NCBI RefSeq assembly: GCF_016405855.1
Contig: NZ_JAEFCA010000001.1
Span: forward strand, 271,316-335,315
Source of the DNA: Flavobacterium sp. IB48
GTDB taxonomy: Bacteria; Bacteroidota; Bacteroidia; Flavobacteriales; Flavobacteriaceae
Direction: 5' to 3'
DNA: 64,000 nucleotides
Every line of letters starts with the position of its first letter. Positions within the stretch are counted from its first letter, which is position 1. The notes beneath the pieces are model-generated. The model saw nothing but the letters and a program-made list of their open reading frames with translations. It did not search any database and had not been told where the DNA came from. Both the position numbers and the translations under genes were made by a program. Shown piece by piece: positions 52,666 through 60,834 of this stretch.

Positions 52666-54984
52666 TTGAAAAAAACATCTTATTTACTCGTCTTCTTATT
52701 TTTACTAAGTCTCCCACAAATTATTTTTTCTCAGGAAAAAAAGCCTAAAGTTGTGTTAGTACTAAGCGGTGGCGGCGCAAAAGGAATTGCACATATTCCT
52801 CTTTTGCAAAAATTAGATTCACTCCACATCGTTCCAGATCTTATTGTTGGAAATAGTATGGGAAGCATCATTGGCGGTTTGTATGCAATGGGCTATTCTG
52901 GAGATAGCATCGAAACAATGACCAAAAACATTAACTGGGATAAACTCCTTGGCGGAGGTCAATCGTTGCGATCTGTAAGTGCCGAAGAAAAAAGAGAATT
53001 TCAACGCTATTTAGTTGGAATAGGCATTAAAGACGGAAAACTTAATAGTATTGGTTCCTTATTAAACGATCAAAATCTTAGAGAATATCTTTCTGAATTG
53101 ACCTTTCCTGTTTATAATGTTAAAGATTTCGACAGTCTCTCCATACCTTTTAGGGCTATGGCCACTGATCTTGCTGAAGGAAAAGAAGTCATTTTAAGCA
53201 AAGGTAGTTTGGCTTATGCCATGAGAGCTAGTATGTCTTTACCCGCTATTTTTAAACCAATGCCTTACGAAAAATCAGTATTGGTAGATGGTGGAGTACT
53301 AAATAATTTCCCAACTGACGTTGCCAAACAAATGGGTGCTGACATTATTATTGGTAGTGACGTAGGTGGCGGAATGGAGCCCGTTGATAAGCTGAACAAT
53401 ATTATGACCGTATTAATGCAAACCAGCATGTTTCCGAGTAATATTAAAAACCCTGCAAACCGTGATTTATGTACCATTTTAGTTGATCATCTGCCCAATC
53501 TGCGTTTCTCCACAGCCGATTTTGCCGATAGCAATGAAATCTATAAGGATGGAAAAATAGCAACAAATCAAAACCTTCCTGCTTTAGTTGCCTTATCTGA
53601 AAAGTTAAAAGCATTTCCGCAACGAACTCACAAATTGCCTGATATGCCCAAGGAGTTTGTTCTTGACACTATTGTCTACAAAAAAATAAGTCCAGAAAAC
53701 CTTCCTTTGGTAATTGGAAGAGCAAATCTTAAAACACATGTAAAATATACCACAAAAGATTTGATTGCTGGTCTTAACAGGGCTATGGGTACTAATCTTT
53801 TTGAAGAGATAACATACAGTTATTTTATAAAAGACGAAGACAAACTCGGAATTACTTTGTTTGGATTTGAACGTGCTAAAAACCAACTGAACACCTCAAT
53901 CCATTATGATACTTATAGAGGTGTTGGAATCATTTTTAACTACACCGGAAGAAACGTTCTAGCAGACGCTTCTCGCCTTTTAATCACCGCTGATATTGCA
54001 GAACAACCAAAAGCTAGAATCAATTATCAGAAAAATTTTGGTGGACACCGAGAATGGTGGTGGATGACTGAAGGTTATGGCGCCTTATTAAGACAAGAGA
54101 TTTACATTAATGGCAAGGCTTCAGACAATATGCTTTATAATACTTTTGAATTTAACAATGAAATAAATAGAAATCTAAACTCTCTGAAAAGCTATTTTGG
54201 TTTTGGCCTAAACTATCATTACACTCATGTTAAACCAAAATATGATCGAGAATACAATCCGAATTCCCTTTCAATAAACGATTACAATTTTCACAACATT
54301 GAATTCAACATGCATTATTCTTATAATGATATGGATAAGGTATATTTTGCTACAAACGGAACAATTATAAAATCAAATCTCGCACGATCATTTCTAGCAG
54401 ATATTAACGCTACTTTCTCCGATCCAGCCTTAACAAACATTTCTGGAGCGACAAATAATTATACTAAATTTGGTTTTACTTTTGAAAAAAGAGCACTCTT
54501 AAAAAAGAAAATCACAGGAATTATAGGGTTTGATTCTTATTTTATTTTTCAGGATAAACTTAAAGAAGATCAAATTTCATTTTCAGAATTTGGTTATGCT
54601 TCAAAATATTTCTTAGGCGGAATAATTCCAAGCTCCGGAAGTAACCGCTTTCAATTGCCTGGCCTGCACGAAGACGAGCTCAATGTTACACAATATATGG
54701 GGCTCAAACTGGGATCTCAAATAAATCTTATCGGAAAAATTTACCTAACCCCCCATTTTAATATTGCTACAGTTGGTTTCAGTACTTTTGACAATTATAT
54801 TAACCATGCATTTAATCCAAAAGGCAACTGGGACGATAATATTGAACCAAGCCTAGTAATATCTGGAGGCGCGGCCATATCTTACGAATCCATTTTAGGC
54901 CCAATCCACTTTGATACTTCATGGATCAACAACATCGACAAAGTGAGATTCTTTTTTAGCGTGGGCTTATCCCTTAATCCTTAA
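52666..54984 (+). CDS. Patatin-like phospholipase with C-terminal outer-membrane barrel (type Vd-like)
   Basis: No ATG start fits. A TTG at 52666 gives MKKTSYLLVFLFLLSLPQIIFSQ-type signal peptide (the first 20 residues are hydrophobic and Lys-tagged); a TTG at 52588 would add 26 residues. The patatin domain spans ~30-320: VVLVLSGGGAKGIAHI (oxyanion loop), GNSMGS (catalytic Ser) and DGGVLNNFP (catalytic Asp). Residues ~345-420 look like one POTRA domain. The rest is beta-barrel, ending GPIHFDTSW...VGLSLNP. PlpD-like proteins expose a lipase on the surface this way. Confidence 0.88.
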   Translation: MKKTSYLLVFLFLLSLPQIIFSQEKKPKVVLVLSGGGAKGIAHIPLLQKLDSLHIVPDLIVGNSMGSIIGGLYAMGYSGDSIETMTKNINWDKLLGGGQSLRSVSAEEKREFQRYLVGIGIKDGKLNSIGSLLNDQNLREYLSELTFPVYNVKDFDSLSIPFRAMATDLAEGKEVILSKGSLAYAMRASMSLPAIFKPMPYEKSVLVDGGVLNNFPTDVAKQMGADIIIGSDVGGGMEPVDKLNNIMTVLMQTSMFPSNIKNPANRDLCTILVDHLPNLRFSTADFADSNEIYKDGKIATNQNLPALVALSEKLKAFPQRTHKLPDMPKEFVLDTIVYKKISPENLPLVIGRANLKTHVKYTTKDLIAGLNRAMGTNLFEEITYSYFIKDEDKLGITLFGFERAKNQLNTSIHYDTYRGVGIIFNYTGRNVLADASRLLITADIAEQPKARINYQKNFGGHREWWWMTEGYGALLRQEIYINGKASDNMLYNTFEFNNEINRNLNSLKSYFGFGLNYHYTHVKPKYDREYNPNSLSINDYNFHNIEFNMHYSYNDMDKVYFATNGTIIKSNLARSFLADINATFSDPALTNISGATNNYTKFGFTFEKRALLKKKITGIIGFDSYFIFQDKLKEDQISFSEFGYASKYFLGGIIPSSGSNRFQLPGLHEDELNVTQYMGLKLGSQINLIGKIYLTPHFNIATVGFSTFDNYINHAFNPKGNWDDNIEPSLVISGGAAISYESILGPIHFDTSWINNIDKVRFFFSVGLSLNP

Positions 54985-55047
54985 AAAAATATAGCTTTAG
55001 GTTTTGTTTTTTTAAACAAACTGACACTTCAGACAAAAAAATTATCT

Positions 55048-55162
55048 GGGCGTGCCATCATCACGACAAGAGGGCAAAAATACTTTCTGCTTATTCGCCC
55101 TCTTGTCGCAATGCCGTCGGGCTATCCGCACTACTTCGGTAGTTTGCTCCTATCCCTCACGC
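55048..55162. repeat. Branched, GC-rich foldable element (repeat or structured RNA)
   Basis: A ~113-nt unit far less AT-rich than its surroundings. GCGTG (55050-55054) pairs with CACGC (55158-55162) and closes two hairpins: CGACAAGAGGGC (55064-55075) with GCCCTCTTGTCG (55097-55108), a perfect 12-bp stem; and CTAC/GTAG with a TTCG tetraloop (55131-55142). GGGCTATCC and CTATCCC stretches lie between. It stands alone in the 274-bp gap after the patatin gene. Strand cannot be decided. Confidence 0.6.
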
Positions 55163-55258
55163 ACACGTAAACCAAGAACCATTTAAATTAACAAGACATT
55201 TACAGTTTTTTTAGTTTATAACTTTAAATTTGAACTTAAAGCCTTTTAAATTCAAAAA

Positions 55259-55543
55259 ATGATCGAAAAAATTTCCTGTGACATTCACGGTTCAAAAGAA
55301 ATGTCTTTTACCTGCATTCATATCGCAACTGCAATAGATTCAAAAAATCAAGTCGGATTTTTCTATTCAGAAGCCGACGATGATCTTCCACAAATTGCTT
55401 GGTGCGGTTCCTGCGAGCAATATCTTTTGGATAATGGTGAAGAATGGACAGAAACTTTTCAATCTCTCGCCGATTTCAAAATGCTTTGCTCCGACTGTTT
55501 TGAAGAATCAAAAAACAACGAAGCAGAAGTTCATCTTAGATAA
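55259..55543 (+). CDS. Small cysteine-rich, probably zinc-binding protein
   Basis: 94 residues. Cys/His are placed as CDIH (near 8), CIH (near 20), CGSC (49-52) and CSDC (76-79), enough for two zinc sites. The middle is acidic. No DNA-binding motif is evident and I cannot name the family. It lies 11 bp before a WG-repeat gene and the two may be cotranscribed. No signal peptide, so cytoplasmic. Confidence 0.7.
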   Translation: MIEKISCDIHGSKEMSFTCIHIATAIDSKNQVGFFYSEADDDLPQIAWCGSCEQYLLDNGEEWTETFQSLADFKMLCSDCFEESKNNEAEVHLR

Positions 55544-55554
55544 ATTCATTTCAC

Positions 55555-56634
55555 ATGAAAAAGATTATTGCTCTTTTTATATTCGCCCTTTTTACTTGTT
55601 CAGTATTCGCCCAAAGTAATGACATTTGGACTGCATTCTCAAATAAAGACAGCACGCTTACTGGATTTAAAGACAAAAACGGAGTAGTCAAAATAGAACC
55701 AAAATTTACTGGATTTACAATCGCACAAAAATTTGAAAACATAATAGCCGTTTCTGAAGAAGTAAACGGCAAATGGAACAGCTATTATTTAACCAAACAG
55801 GGAAAAATTGTTGGAGTAGACAGCTTGTATGTTTTTGACAATGGACCCGATTGTGAAAATGAAGGATATATTAGATTTAAAGACCGCAAAACAGATAAAA
55901 TGGGAGTCTTTAACAGCGAAGGAAAAATTGTAATTTCAGCTCAATACAGTAATTTGACCAAAGTAAGAAACGGAATGATTAGTGCTTTAAAAGATGCCGA
56001 AAAGCAACAAGATGGAGAACACTTTTTCTGGAAAGGTGGGAAAGAGTTTTTAATCGATATAAACAACAAAATTCTTATTGAAGATTTTGCCTATAATGAT
56101 AATCTAAATTTCTATTCTGCAGAAAAATCAAAAGAACCTAGCAAAGATGCAACAAGAGAAAGCTTTCTTGGAGTTGACGGACAATACTATTCTTTTATAA
56201 ATTTTGAAAAAGAGTTTAAACATTGGCTAGAAAACACTTTACTTAAAGATTTATCTAAAGTCAATTTAGAGAACCATTCTTTCGATAAAATCACCTATTG
56301 GAAAGAACCAGACGGCTGGATCCATGCCCCAAAAACAAAATTTATCAATCAGAATTATACTTATTTAAAACTAAAACTTCAGGAACTTAAAAATCCAAAA
56401 ACAGATTATTTTATTTCTTCTGACGGATTAAATCAGTTTATTTTTGAATCGGACGAATACGACATTTATTTCAATAATTGTAACGAATCTAAAGATTGGA
56501 TTTATCCAACAATGGATATTGTTATCAATCCAAAAAACAAAACCGATCGCGGGCAAGATCATTTTGAATTTTTAAGAACAGAAAACGGATACAAGCTAAT
56601 AAGTGTTTCTTCTAAAACAGATAATCTTAAATAA
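55555..56634 (+). CDS. Exported WG-repeat protein
   Basis: 359 residues with a signal peptide (MKKIIALFIFALFTCSVFAQ). Residues ~30-140 hold WG/KWG-type beta repeats: GFKDKNGVVKIEPKFTGFTIAQKFENIIAVSEE and later KMGVFNSEGKIVISAQYSNLTKVRNGMISALK. The C-terminal half has no recognisable domain (contains YISSDGLNQFIFESDEYDIYF-like strands). Function unknown; WG proteins are usually binding proteins of the envelope. Confidence 0.75.
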   Translation: MKKIIALFIFALFTCSVFAQSNDIWTAFSNKDSTLTGFKDKNGVVKIEPKFTGFTIAQKFENIIAVSEEVNGKWNSYYLTKQGKIVGVDSLYVFDNGPDCENEGYIRFKDRKTDKMGVFNSEGKIVISAQYSNLTKVRNGMISALKDAEKQQDGEHFFWKGGKEFLIDINNKILIEDFAYNDNLNFYSAEKSKEPSKDATRESFLGVDGQYYSFINFEKEFKHWLENTLLKDLSKVNLENHSFDKITYWKEPDGWIHAPKTKFINQNYTYLKLKLQELKNPKTDYFISSDGLNQFIFESDEYDIYFNNCNESKDWIYPTMDIVINPKNKTDRGQDHFEFLRTENGYKLISVSSKTDNLK

Positions 56635-56673
56635 TTTTCAGCTTTAAAATTTACCTTTGTAAAAAAGTGAACT

Positions 56674-57006
56674 ATGAAGAATTTTCTATTTTTATTTCTC
56701 GCTATAATCTTCGAAATCATTGCTACTTCAGCATTAAAAAAATCCGAAGAATTTACCAAACTGCTTCCAAGTATTATTACCATAATTGGCTATTGCGGTG
56801 CATTTTATTGTTTGAGTTTTGCCATTAGAACCATTCCTGTTGGCTTTGCTTACGCGATTTGGTCTGGAGTCGGCATTGTTTTAATTACGATTATTGGCGC
56901 TATTTTCTTTAAAGAAATTCCAGATTTGCCAGCAATTATAGGTCTTGCATTAATTGTAATTGGTGTTATTGTGATCAATGTTTTTTCTAAAACAACGGCA
57001 CATTAA
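56674..57006 (+). CDS. Small multidrug resistance (SMR) family transporter
   Basis: 110 residues, four transmembrane helices. The essential Glu lies in helix 1 (LAIIFEIIATSALKKSE, Glu near 12-13). YAIWSGVGIVLITIIGAIFFKE in helices 3-4 is the classic signature. It works as an antiparallel dimer exporting cationic compounds or guanidinium. No guanidine riboswitch is seen in the 39-bp gap upstream. A GNAT gene follows 15 bp later. Confidence 0.92.
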   Translation: MKNFLFLFLAIIFEIIATSALKKSEEFTKLLPSIITIIGYCGAFYCLSFAIRTIPVGFAYAIWSGVGIVLITIIGAIFFKEIPDLPAIIGLALIVIGVIVINVFSKTTAH

Positions 57007-57021
57007 TTTAAATTTCAAAAA

Positions 57022-57486
57022 ATGTTTTTTAGAAAAGCTCTACTTTCTGATCTAGAAGAAATGCAAAAATTATTTGCAGAAACCATTCAATCTGTTTGCA
57101 AAAGCGATTATAATTCAGAGCAAATTAAGGTTTGGGTTTCTGGTGCAAAAAACAAAGAACGTTGGCTCGATGTAATTAACACACAATTTATCGAATTGGC
57201 AATTATTGACAATAAAATTGTTGGGTTTGGAACTCTAAAAAACGAAAACTATATTGATCTATTGTTTATTCATAAAGACTTTCAACGCCAAGCAATTGCA
57301 GATAAAATTATAAACAAATTAGAATTCGAAGCTAAAAAAAATCATTCAAAATTTATAACTTCTGATGTAAGCATAACTGCAAAACCGTTTTTTGAGAAGA
57401 AAGGTTATATTGTAAAAGCAGAACAAAAAAACATTTTAAAAGGAGTAGAAATCATAAATTATAAAATGAAAAAAGTACTTTTTTAA
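57022..57486 (+). CDS. GNAT family N-acetyltransferase
   Basis: 154 residues. The GNAT core includes ELAIIDNKIVGFGTLKNENYIDLLFIHKDFQRQAIADKIINKLE, in which the R/Q-x-x-G/A acetyl-CoA loop is QRQAIA, slightly off the Q-R-x-G-x-G/A standard. A C-terminal FFEKKGYIVK is typical. Substrate unknown. It is cotranscribed with the SMR transporter. A TGAAACTTGAAAC low-complexity repeat (57507-57523) follows the gene. Confidence 0.85.
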   Translation: MFFRKALLSDLEEMQKLFAETIQSVCKSDYNSEQIKVWVSGAKNKERWLDVINTQFIELAIIDNKIVGFGTLKNENYIDLLFIHKDFQRQAIADKIINKLEFEAKKNHSKFITSDVSITAKPFFEKKGYIVKAEQKNILKGVEIINYKMKKVLF

Positions 57487-57595
57487 TTGTTGTAGATTTT
57501 AGATTTGAAACTTGAAACTTGAAATAAAAGCAATTTCAGCAAGTTTCGGATTTTATACCTTTAAAAACCAAACGATATTTGTATTATAAAATTGA

Positions 57596-58444
57596 ATGAA
57601 GATGAATACACAGGAAACCATCAATTATAATCGTATCGCTGAAGCTATAGATTATATCAAAGCTAATTTTAAAGATCAGCCCAATCTGGATGAAGTTGCA
57701 GAAAAAGTACATTTAAGTCCATTTCATTTTCAACGTCTTTTTAGCGAATGGGCAGGAACGAGTCCGAAGAAGTTTTTACAATATACGAGCATCGAACACG
57801 CAAAAAAACTACTCAAAGAAAGTCAGGCAACCATTTCTGAAACAGCTTTTGAAACAGGACTTTCAGGAACAAGTCGTCTACATGATTTATTTGTAAATAT
57901 TGAAGGTATGACACCTGCCGAATATAAAAACGGAGGAAAAAATCTTGAAATCAACTACAGTTTTGCCGAAAGTCCGTTTGGAAATATTGTTGTTGCCTCT
58001 ACTTCAAAAGGCGTTTGTTTTATGGCTTTCGCCGAAGATGAAATAACTGGATTTATCGCTTTAAAAGATAAATTCCCGAATGCCCAATTTTCGAAAAAAC
58101 TGGATTTATCTCAACAAAATGCCTTATTCATTTTTCAAAACGACTGGAGTAAATTATCAGAAATTAAATTGCATTTAAAAGGAACCGATTTTCAATTGAA
58201 AGTTTGGGAAGCTTTGCTAAAAATCCCAATGGGACAGCTTTCTACTTACGGTTCTATTGCACATCAAATTCAAAAACCAAATGCTTCTCGCGCGGTTGGA
58301 ACAGCAATTGGAAGTAATCCTGTTGCATTTTTAATTCCTTGTCACCGCGTTATTCAATCTTCGGGAACATTTGGCGGTTATATGTGGGGGAACACCCGAA
58401 AAACTGCTATTATTGGTTGGGAAGGTGCACAAATAAATCCATAG
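57596..58444 (+). CDS. Ada-like protein: AraC helix-turn-helix plus O6-methylguanine-DNA methyltransferase
   Basis: 282 residues. Residues ~10-108 are an AraC/XylS pair of helix-turn-helices (NLDEVAEKVHLSPFHFQRLFSEWAGTSPKKFLQY, then ISETAFETGLSGTSRLHDLF). Residues ~115-280 are an alkyltransferase with the active site FLIPCHRVIQ (Cys near 251) and the GSIAHQIQKPNASRAVGTAI helix. The Ada N-terminal phosphotriester domain is absent; a separate Ada-type zinc domain is encoded 1.2 kb downstream. It repairs O6-methylguanine and probably regulates this region. Confidence 0.93.
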   Translation: MKMNTQETINYNRIAEAIDYIKANFKDQPNLDEVAEKVHLSPFHFQRLFSEWAGTSPKKFLQYTSIEHAKKLLKESQATISETAFETGLSGTSRLHDLFVNIEGMTPAEYKNGGKNLEINYSFAESPFGNIVVASTSKGVCFMAFAEDEITGFIALKDKFPNAQFSKKLDLSQQNALFIFQNDWSKLSEIKLHLKGTDFQLKVWEALLKIPMGQLSTYGSIAHQIQKPNASRAVGTAIGSNPVAFLIPCHRVIQSSGTFGGYMWGNTRKTAIIGWEGAQINP

Positions 58445-58455
58445 TTTTTTTGCCC

Positions 58456-58502
58456 CAAATTCACGATTTTTTAGATCTATGCGAATACAATTCGTGAATT
58501 TG
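58456..58502. repeat. Inverted repeat CAAATTCACGA/TCGTGAATTTG
   Basis: Perfect 11-bp arms around 25 nt, extended by TTTTTTTGCC before and GGCGGAAAAAA after. It fills the gap between the Ada-like and oxygenase genes; it looks like a dispersed repeat that may also stop transcription. Confidence 0.7.
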
Positions 58503-58535
58503 TGGCGGAAAAAAATCTCAATCTAAAACTTCTTT

Positions 58536-59249
58536 ATGCAAAATATACAATCAAAAATTGCTTCTCAAAACTGGGAAAGCATTACCGAATCTATGCACGA
58601 AAATGGCTTTGCTATTATTTCAAATGTGTTGAATAATGAACAATGCGAAGACTTAAAATTTGATTATGACAATCCCAATTTATATCGAAAAACAGTTGTT
58701 ATGGAACGTTATCGATTTGGTTTAGGAGAATACAAATATTTTAATTATCCTCTTCCTGATTTGATTGAAAAAATTCGGTCTTCGATTTATCCTAAACTGG
58801 CTCCAATTGCTAATTCTTGGATGAAAGTTTTAAATATTGACACGGTATTTCCAGAGAAACATGAAGATTTGCTAAAACAATGTCATGACAATAACCAGCT
58901 CAAAGCTACAGTTCTAATTCTAAAATATGGAAAAAGCGGTTTTAATACTTTACATCAGGATTTGTATGGTGATGTTTATTTTCCTATTCAAATTGTGCTT
59001 TTCCTAAACGAACCCGATGAAGATTTTACGGGTGGTGAATTTGTTTTGACACAGCAAACTCCACGAGCACAATCTAAAGCCATTGTTTTGAAACCCAAAA
59101 AGGGAGATGTTTTAGTTTTTACAACCAATTTTAGACCTGTAAAAGGCACGAAAGGCTACTATCGTGTAAACATGAAACATGGTGTAAGCGAAGTGCATTC
59201 TGGTGAAAGATATACGTTAGGTATTATTTTTCATGATGCGTTAAATTAA
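58536..59249 (+). CDS. 2OG-Fe(II) oxygenase
   Basis: 237 residues. The double-stranded beta-helix ligands are visible: TLHQDLYGDVYFPIQIVLFLNEPDEDFTGGEFVLTQQ (His-x-Asp), then NMKHGVSEVHSGERYTLGIIFHDA (distal His and the 2OG-binding Arg). It is close to the prolyl-hydroxylase-like family seen beside alkylation-repair genes in Bacteroidota. A role in repair or in protein modification cannot be separated from sequence alone. Its neighbours are Ada-like and AlkB genes. Confidence 0.85.
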   Translation: MQNIQSKIASQNWESITESMHENGFAIISNVLNNEQCEDLKFDYDNPNLYRKTVVMERYRFGLGEYKYFNYPLPDLIEKIRSSIYPKLAPIANSWMKVLNIDTVFPEKHEDLLKQCHDNNQLKATVLILKYGKSGFNTLHQDLYGDVYFPIQIVLFLNEPDEDFTGGEFVLTQQTPRAQSKAIVLKPKKGDVLVFTTNFRPVKGTKGYYRVNMKHGVSEVHSGERYTLGIIFHDALN

Positions 59250-59637
59250 GGTTCAAAGGTACAGTGACGCAAAGTTTTTTTCTCATTTTATGTCATTTCG
59301 ACGAAGGAGAAATCTTCTCGAGAAGCTCGACAAAAATTGGATTTTCGTTACGGAGTTACTTGCGAAGATTTCTCCTTCGTCGAAATGACAAACTATATAG
59401 AAACTGTATCAAAAAACTTTGCGTTTTCGCGACTTTCCGAGAAATTTATCCACTCGAAAGACGCATTGCAATGCATCTACACAACGTAATCCACAAAGAC
59501 ATTTTCCTCGCAGATACCAAAGAATTAAACAGATTTTTAATCATAATAATTCCTCTAATCTGTGGCTGATTAAAAACCAATCTTTGCGTAGACGCACTGC
59601 GGTGCGTCTCTACAGAATAAAATATCTATAAAAATAA
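59250..59637. repeat. Repeat-rich 388-bp intergenic region
   Basis: No gene is credible here. It holds a perfect 27-bp inverted repeat (59291-59317 with 59364-59390, arms starting TGTCATTTCGACGAAGGAG), two REP-like palindromes of the GACGCA...TGCGTC family (59460-59477 and 59591-59608), a degenerate AAACAGATT/AATCTG repeat (59530-59570), and GGTTCAAAGGTACAG words (59250-59264). Open frames across it simply translate the repeats. Confidence 0.75.
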
Positions 59638-59883
59638 ATGGTAAAACATAGCAAAATAACCGATTTGGACCTTCTAAATAAAATTAAAAAAGGCGAAATT
59701 TGTTTCGGTGGCAACCAGAAATTAAAAATCTACGGAACACTGAAATGTTCTTCGGGGAAAAGAATGAAAAGAGAAAATCGGGTTTTCTTTTTATCTGAAA
59801 ATGAAGCGAGAGAAAATGGTTTCAGACCTTGCGGACATTGCATGAAATCAGAATATCAAAAATGGAAAAATGGACTTATTTAA
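59638..59883 (+). CDS. Ada-type metal-binding domain protein
   Basis: 81 residues. GKRMKRENRVFFLSENEARENGFRPCGHC matches the second half of the Ada zinc domain, and Cys22, Cys37, Cys65 and Cys68 can hold a zinc ion. It is the domain that in E. coli Ada accepts methyl from phosphotriesters, here as a free-standing protein. The spacing around the would-be acceptor (CX4C in Ada) is not kept, so it may be only a zinc fold. It overlaps alkB by 14 bp. Confidence 0.8.
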   Translation: MVKHSKITDLDLLNKIKKGEICFGGNQKLKIYGTLKCSSGKRMKRENRVFFLSENEARENGFRPCGHCMKSEYQKWKNGLI

Positions 59884-60478
59884 TCCTCAAATAGACGAAA
59901 CAACCAATCTGCTTCCGAAAGATGGAACCGTAAATTATTATGGAAGATTATTCTCTAAAACAGAAGCCGATTTCTATCGTGACACTTTACTAAACACAAT
60001 CGAATGGAAAAATGACGAGGCAATAATCTTCGGGAAATTAATCTTAACCAAACGAAAAGTAGCTTGGTATGGCAATCAGGAATTTGAGTATACGTATTCG
60101 AATACCACAAAAAAAGCGTTGCCTTGGACTCCTGAACTTTTAGAATTAAAGAAAATCATTGAAGAGAAAACAGGTGAAATTTTTAATTCTTGTTTGCTAA
60201 ATTTATACCATACTGGCGAAGAGGGAATGGCGTGGCATAGCGACGCTGAAAAAGATTTAAAGAAAAATGGAGCGATTGGCTCTGTAAGTTTTGGTGCCGA
60301 GCGTAAATTTGCATTTAAACATAAAGAATCTAAAGAAACTGTTTCTCTAATTCTGGAACACGGAAGTTTATTGGTTATGAAAGATGAAACGCAAACGCAT
60401 TGGTTGCATCGATTGCCTCCTACAAAAAGCACTCAAAAACCAAGAGTAAATTTGACTTTTAGAACTATTGTGAGATAA
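59870..60478 (+). CDS. alkB: AlkB-type alpha-ketoglutarate-dependent dioxygenase
   Basis: 202 residues, AlkB2/3-like length. The iron ligands are in MAWHSDAEKDL (His-x-Asp) and THWLHRLP (distal His), and the 2OG site is in RVNLTFRTI (two Arg). LLNLYHTGEEGMAWHSDAE and SLLVMKDETQTHW are typical. It demethylates 1-methyladenine and 3-methylcytosine. It is translationally coupled to the Ada-type zinc domain gene. Confidence 0.94.
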   Translation: MDLFNPQIDETTNLLPKDGTVNYYGRLFSKTEADFYRDTLLNTIEWKNDEAIIFGKLILTKRKVAWYGNQEFEYTYSNTTKKALPWTPELLELKKIIEEKTGEIFNSCLLNLYHTGEEGMAWHSDAEKDLKKNGAIGSVSFGAERKFAFKHKESKETVSLILEHGSLLVMKDETQTHWLHRLPPTKSTQKPRVNLTFRTIVR

Positions 60479-60482
60479 AATT

Positions 60483-60803
60483 TTACTTCTTTTTTGTCGC
60501 AACATTTTCATACGAAAGTATCAGCGCATCTTCAAACATTTCGGGTCTTACTTTTGAAAGTTCGACAATTGTCCAACCTTGTTTACCCCATTTATTTGGA
60601 ACTTCATGGAAAATTTTTTCGCTTGACGCACAAAAAACAGACTGATCTATTTCGTTTAATTTTATTTCTACCTGATTTCTTTTTTCGTCTAAAGTGGCAA
60701 AGATTTTCTTTTTGATTCGAAAGGAAGTTTTTGTAAAATGAGGTCCTTCGGTTGCATCTGGAAATGACATTGCTAATTTCCTAACTTCTTCAATTGAAAC
60801 CAT
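60483..60803 (-). CDS. MmcQ/YjbR family protein
   Basis: The start at 60803 (MVSIEEVRKLAMSFPDATEGPHFTKTSFRI) is preferred over a GTG two codons earlier; 106 residues. The N-terminal helix, the HFxxxSFR motif and KWGKQGWTIVELSKV are family landmarks. The fold resembles double-wing DNA-binding proteins (YjbR). Function is not established. Convergent with alkB, 4 bp apart; a NrtR-like gene lies upstream. Confidence 0.85.
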   Translation of the reverse strand: MVSIEEVRKLAMSFPDATEGPHFTKTSFRIKKKIFATLDEKRNQVEIKLNEIDQSVFCASSEKIFHEVPNKWGKQGWTIVELSKVRPEMFEDALILSYENVATKKK

Positions 60804-60834
60804 AATCACAATTTTTAAAGATTAAAACTCACTC

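Noticed and set aside
55048..55162. rRNA or tRNA gene
   Set aside because: GC-richer and folded, but no tRNA arms or rRNA signature stretches are present.
59264..59631. Open reading frames of 101 and 70 codons in the repeat-rich gap before the Ada-type gene
   Set aside because: They translate the 27-bp inverted repeat and REP-like palindromes, have no family pattern and no promoter.
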